The notes under the pieces are model-generated. The model was not told the DNA's origin. It worked only from the letters and a program-made list of their open reading frames with translations, and did no database searches. Shown here one piece after another: positions 5,386 through 8,194 of a stretch of DNA of 8,194 bases. Source of the DNA: Pleurocapsa sp. MO_226.B13 (GTDB taxonomy: Bacteria; Cyanobacteriota; Cyanobacteriia; Cyanobacteriales; Xenococcaceae). The position numbers and the translations under genes are program-made. The DNA is taken from the NCBI GenBank assembly GCA_030064795.1, contig JASJEI010000423.1, positions 1 through 8,194 on the forward strand. Direction: 5' to 3'. Each line of letters opens with the position of its first letter. Positions within the stretch are counted from its first letter, which is position 1.

Positions 5386-5792
5386 TATTCTTCCTCCTCT
5401 AGTAATTTTGATTCTATTGAAGCTGAATTATTTTCTGCTTGTTTGCGCTTCTGGGACTTATAGCTTGCCAAAGATAGTAAGGCTAAATCTCTGGCTAACT
5501 TCCAGTTGTCTGGCTTAGTAGTTAGAGGCATTAATTCTTCCCAATAATCAGCAAGGAGCGAAATGTTTCCTGCTTTACTCCAGAAGTTTGCGGTCATAAA
5601 GTGACGGAAATCTTCCGAGTTGAGGCAACGGATTAAACCTGAACGGATGCGTTCGTTTTCCCGTTCTATCTGAATGTATTCTCCTTCTTTCCCTCTGCTA
5701 TAGAGCTTGCCATATATTTTCATGAGAGCTTCGTGGCAAGCTTTGACAAATAGTTTTTGTGCCTGCTCGTCCCATTGAGCGTTTTTGACCAT
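5385..5792 (-). other. Possible internal translation start giving a Cas11-like small subunit
   Basis: Within cas8 an ATG at 5792 (Met385 of Cas8, start of MVKNAQWDEQAQKLF) is preceded by AGGA nine bases upstream. Translation from it would give the last 135 residues, all-helical in appearance. In several type I systems (I-B, I-C, I-D) the small subunit Cas11 is made this way from the large-subunit gene. Here this is an inference from position and spacing only; Met408 is an alternative start with a poorer upstream sequence. Confidence 0.35.
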
Positions 5793-6944
5793 CTGATTTA
5801 ATCCTGTGTTCTCGTAACCAACAAACTTGAATAACTCTTTATTTCTTACCGCATGAGTAAAGTTATGCCACCAAGAATATCCTCTGGCTAAGTTTTCAGT
5901 TATTAATTCTCTGATGATGCTTGCAGCAATAAAATTCCCCTCTTCCCATTCCACAACTCGATTATGAAAATAGCGATCGCATAATCGATAATTCTCAATT
6001 ACTTTGTCCGTTATTTCGACAATCTCGACGTTTTTACGAATTTTTTGAAATCCCGTCCACTGAGTTTGACCGAAAGTAATTACTTGACAGCGTTTTAGAT
6101 CGTTTTGTCTGATGGTATGTAATGCAGCCTGTTGAATAAGTAAACGAAAACCAGCATCGCTGTAGCCAGAAGCTAAAAATTGTTGATAGTTCCAGTTGTT
6201 GCTTTTCTGTCTCTGTCGAGCATACGATTCCAGATCGTTTATTTCAGGAATAACTAAGCAATATTGTGTTTTGGTGTCGTGAAGATGGGATTTGGGTGCA
6301 ATAAAATATAAGCAAGCAATAGGTGCGTATAGCAATGCAATCACTCTTTCTATGGTTTCCGTAAACTGAGTAACACAAACATTGTTAATTTTTATTCCGT
6401 AGTGTTTGATTGCTGCACCAGGATACAACCAGCCAGTAATTCCAATTTGCGTTTTCAATAATTGACCATCGTCATCGCAAAGTTTTTGCACAAAATTTTG
6501 ATGAGCGTAAGACTTAGCTTTTTTATAATCGATGGCAACTTCTAAGCCGTCTATGAATAGATTCTCTGTAGCGTCACCTGTGGATTTGAAGAATTGATTG
6601 TGTTGTAGAAAGGTGTTTTTAATCCCGATATGAATAGCTAATTGGCTTTCTCTACTATGAGACTGCAAGCCAGTTAGAGAAATTAAACTGTCGCTACTAA
6701 TTTGAAATGATTCGCTAAACAGCCAGTCTAAGGCTTCGTAGTCGTTCCCTTTCCAGTAGAGACTTATGCTATTTTCAGTTGTAGTCCACTTAAAATTGCC
6801 TTGGCGAGATTTCTGGGTAGGATAACGCTTTGCTAGAGCTTTGAGAGTCATATACAAACCAGCAACTCCCGCACGATGTAGCATGGTCATGCCAGGATCG
6901 CTGAGGCTTATCTCTAGTTTTGGCTTAACCGCTTTGGCAATCAT
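5385..6944 (-). CDS. cas8: Cas8 (Cmx8-like), large subunit of type I-B Cascade
   Basis: Cas8 reads the PAM and starts R-loop formation. This 519-residue protein has the features I associate with Cmx8. DPGMTMLHRAGVAGLYMTLK is near the start (about 16-35). GWLYPGAAIKHYG lies at about 171-183 and VITFGQTQWTGFQKIR at about 288-303. The C-terminal helical region contains YWEELMPLTTKPDNWKLARD. The protein has no HD or helicase motif, so it is not a Cas3 fusion. The last residues are a short run of Glu whose codons supply the cas7 ribosome binding site. The ATG at 6944 lies 12 bases after the cas6 stop with only a weak upstream purine run. The helical C-terminus may also be made separately as a Cas11-like small subunit from an internal ATG (see 5385-5792). 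The pairing with cas6, DevR and DevS homologues but no nuclease fits a CAST effector that binds DNA without degrading it. Confidence 0.9.
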   Translation of the reverse strand: MIAKAVKPKLEISLSDPGMTMLHRAGVAGLYMTLKALAKRYPTQKSRQGNFKWTTTENSISLYWKGNDYEALDWLFSESFQISSDSLISLTGLQSHSRESQLAIHIGIKNTFLQHNQFFKSTGDATENLFIDGLEVAIDYKKAKSYAHQNFVQKLCDDDGQLLKTQIGITGWLYPGAAIKHYGIKINNVCVTQFTETIERVIALLYAPIACLYFIAPKSHLHDTKTQYCLVIPEINDLESYARQRQKSNNWNYQQFLASGYSDAGFRLLIQQAALHTIRQNDLKRCQVITFGQTQWTGFQKIRKNVEIVEITDKVIENYRLCDRYFHNRVVEWEEGNFIAASIIRELITENLARGYSWWHNFTHAVRNKELFKFVGYENTGLNQMVKNAQWDEQAQKLFVKACHEALMKIYGKLYSRGKEGEYIQIERENERIRSGLIRCLNSEDFRHFMTANFWSKAGNISLLADYWEELMPLTTKPDNWKLARDLALLSLASYKSQKRKQAENNSASIESKLLEEEE

Positions 6945-6956
6945 TTCTTAACTATC

Positions 6957-7607
6957 TCAAATAAATATGCCACAACCCATTTTGTGCTTTCCTCCTAATC
7001 CTTTTTCCTGAAGAACAACTGAATCGACTTCGCTTAGGTTGCTTGCTTCAATTCCAAAACCAACCAGGGTTTGCTTAACTTTTATTGTTTTAGGTTTTGG
7101 AGTACCGTCTTTTTTGGCAATCAGTTTTAAGTCAGTCTTGATATTTAGTTTCTCTACTTGTCTTTTAGCAGCTTCGAGAAAACCATTTGGTTCTTCATAT
7201 CCTCGAATAACGACTATATGTGATCGCAACCTCGATTTTGGTTGTAGAAAATTCATTTCGGGAATTCCCAACCTAATCTTGTGCTTGCCAACAGTTAAAG
7301 ATTTACCGCCAAAGGAATAAACAAAAGGTACTTTTTCTGATGGAAGGCGAATTAGTAGTTTAGAGCGGTCAGTTAAGTTTAGCTGATTTCTTTTGTCGCG
7401 ATCTAGCTTGCCTGAAATGGTTTTAATACTAATGTCATCCCAGTCTTTTAGCTGCATCAAGCGATGTTTCAATGCCGAATACAGTTGATAGCCGTGATCG
7501 ATGGGTAAGCTTTGTCCCATTACGGGAAAAGCTAATTCTATGTAGGGATTTTGTATGAGTTCGATGTCTTCTTGTTGTTCTTCTCTACCTACTTGAGCGA
7601 TCGCCAT
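6957..7607 (-). CDS. cas6: Cas6 (Cmx6-like) crRNA-processing endoribonuclease
   Basis: Cas6 cuts the array transcript within each repeat and usually stays bound to the crRNA 3' end. The 216-residue protein matches the MYXAN Cas6 type. It has YIELAFPVMGQSLPIDHGYQ (about 22-41), where H38 is a candidate catalytic histidine, followed by YSALKH. The C-terminus carries the glycine-rich loop GLGGKHKMGCGIF (about 203-215), the RNA-binding signature of the family. The middle (IRLGIPEMNFLQPKSRLRSHIV) fits the second ferredoxin-like fold. The start is the ATG at 7607, inside a weak ribosome-binding context. It lies 58 bases after the tniQ stop and 12 bases before cas8. A HIP1 site falls in the first codons (7597). 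Being next to tniQ rather than cas3 is characteristic of CASTs. Confidence 0.92.
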   Translation of the reverse strand: MAIAQVGREEQQEDIELIQNPYIELAFPVMGQSLPIDHGYQLYSALKHRLMQLKDWDDISIKTISGKLDRDKRNQLNLTDRSKLLIRLPSEKVPFVYSFGGKSLTVGKHKIRLGIPEMNFLQPKSRLRSHIVVIRGYEEPNGFLEAAKRQVEKLNIKTDLKLIAKKDGTPKPKTIKVKQTLVGFGIEASNLSEVDSVVLQEKGLGGKHKMGCGIFI

Positions 7608-7665
7608 AAATAGCTATTTTTAGCAAAAATCACCTACACAGTTTAATCCCTTGGGATAGTTACTG

Positions 7666-8193
7666 TCATTCAAAAATATTTCTTATCGAACCGCATAAAA
7701 ACTTAATCAGAAGAATATGAGTTATGCGATCTATGGTTTGGGCAATATCGCAGGAAAATAAAGAGTATTCTAAATAAGCATTCCGTTTTTCCCAGACTTG
7801 TGGCTGAAACGCTTGTAAGAATTTCTTGCCATAAAATTCGACAAAAGCCTCTGTAAATATTTGGTCGTGGTATTTAAACTTGGTGCGGGAGTATTTGGTT
7901 ACAAACCCCTTCTCTATCAGTAGCGACTTATATTTATTTCTCAACCAAGTCATTCCCCGAAATTCAATATAGTTTCGACTCAACCAGTCAAGTTCTTTGG
8001 CGATAGATAATGCCTTCTGTTCAAACTCTTGAGAGTAATTAGCTTTGTCTGCCTCATCCAAGTTTACTTGACTGGCAGCATAGTAATGTATCTGCTTATT
8101 TTCGAGTAAAATTGTGCTGTCTAATAAAGGTAATTTGTGCTTCAAACACATTAGCATTCCTGGTATTTGATGCTGACGATGCCAATAGGCTTC
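7666..8193 (-). CDS. tniQ: TniQ, C-terminal part; the gene continues past the right edge
   Basis: The frame is open to the right edge and enters as EAYWHRQHQIPGMLMCLKHK, the second half of the TniQ zinc finger (CLKH). The ATG at 8157 is internal; the true start lies outside the window. In view are 175 residues ending soon after YGKKFLQAFQPQVW and HILLIKFLCGS, a terminal helix shared with TnsD proteins but without the long C-terminal extension of homing TnsDs. TniQ links Cascade to TnsC during RNA-guided transposition, and its position directly ahead of cas6 fits that role. It is a paralogue of the broken gene at 1656-2261 (compare YWHRLHQIQGVIVCPVHK there). The core genes tnsA, tnsB and tnsC would be expected further right, but are not seen. 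Confidence 0.88.
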   Translation of the reverse strand, partial: EAYWHRQHQIPGMLMCLKHKLPLLDSTILLENKQIHYYAASQVNLDEADKANYSQEFEQKALSIAKELDWLSRNYIEFRGMTWLRNKYKSLLIEKGFVTKYSRTKFKYHDQIFTEAFVEFYGKKFLQAFQPQVWEKRNAYLEYSLFSCDIAQTIDRITHILLIKFLCGSIRNIFE

Positions 8194-8194
8194 A

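Overview
The window looks cyanobacterial. It is AT-rich and carries several copies of the HIP1 octamer GCGATCGC (for example at 611, 2355, 4049, 4227, 5973 and 7597). Its proteins resemble cyanobacterial TnsD/TniQ and MYXAN-type (Cmx/Dev) Cas families. I read it as the interior of a type I-B CRISPR-associated transposon (CAST). It holds a tniQ next to a four-gene Cascade operon, a short CRISPR array, an XRE regulator and a second TniQ-family gene. No cas3 or adaptation gene (cas1, cas2, cas4) is visible. tnsA, tnsB, tnsC and both transposon ends are not in view. The natural place for the core transposase genes is past the right edge, upstream of tniQ, but this is inferred.

Layout, left to right. 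Positions 1-105 hold a short open frame of unknown identity on the minus strand that runs off the left edge. Positions 106-1729 are an IS4-family insertion sequence with perfect 24-bp terminal inverted repeats and one transposase. Positions 1730-2261 are the N-terminal part (about 177 residues, with the zinc finger) of a TnsD/TniQ-family gene cut off by the IS. A hairpin terminator made of two HIP1 sites (2349-2381) ends an 80-residue hypothetical gene (2390-2632, minus). That gene is divergent from an XRE regulator (2877-3143, plus), across a control region with palindromes and a 5'-leader hairpin. The CRISPR array is at 3174-3502: four identical 36-bp repeats plus one divergent terminal repeat, and four spacers. 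Its presumed leader (3503-3769) holds two promoter-like units. Next comes the tightly packed minus-strand operon cas5 (3770-4396), cas7 (4393-5385), cas8 (5385-6944), cas6 (6957-7607) and tniQ (7666 to the right edge). It is transcribed right to left, in the order tniQ-cas6-cas8-cas7-cas5, toward the array.

How they work together. In known type I-B CASTs, Cas6 processes the array transcript and Cas8-Cas7-Cas5 form Cascade on the crRNA. TniQ bridges Cascade to TnsC and the transposase. A separate TnsD directs insertion at a fixed attachment site without RNA. Here the TnsD-like gene is broken by the IS while the tniQ-Cascade half looks intact. The element may therefore have lost its protein-guided homing route. 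The leader-distal crRNA unit is also unusual: its divergent repeat keeps, and strengthens, a short stem through coordinated base changes.
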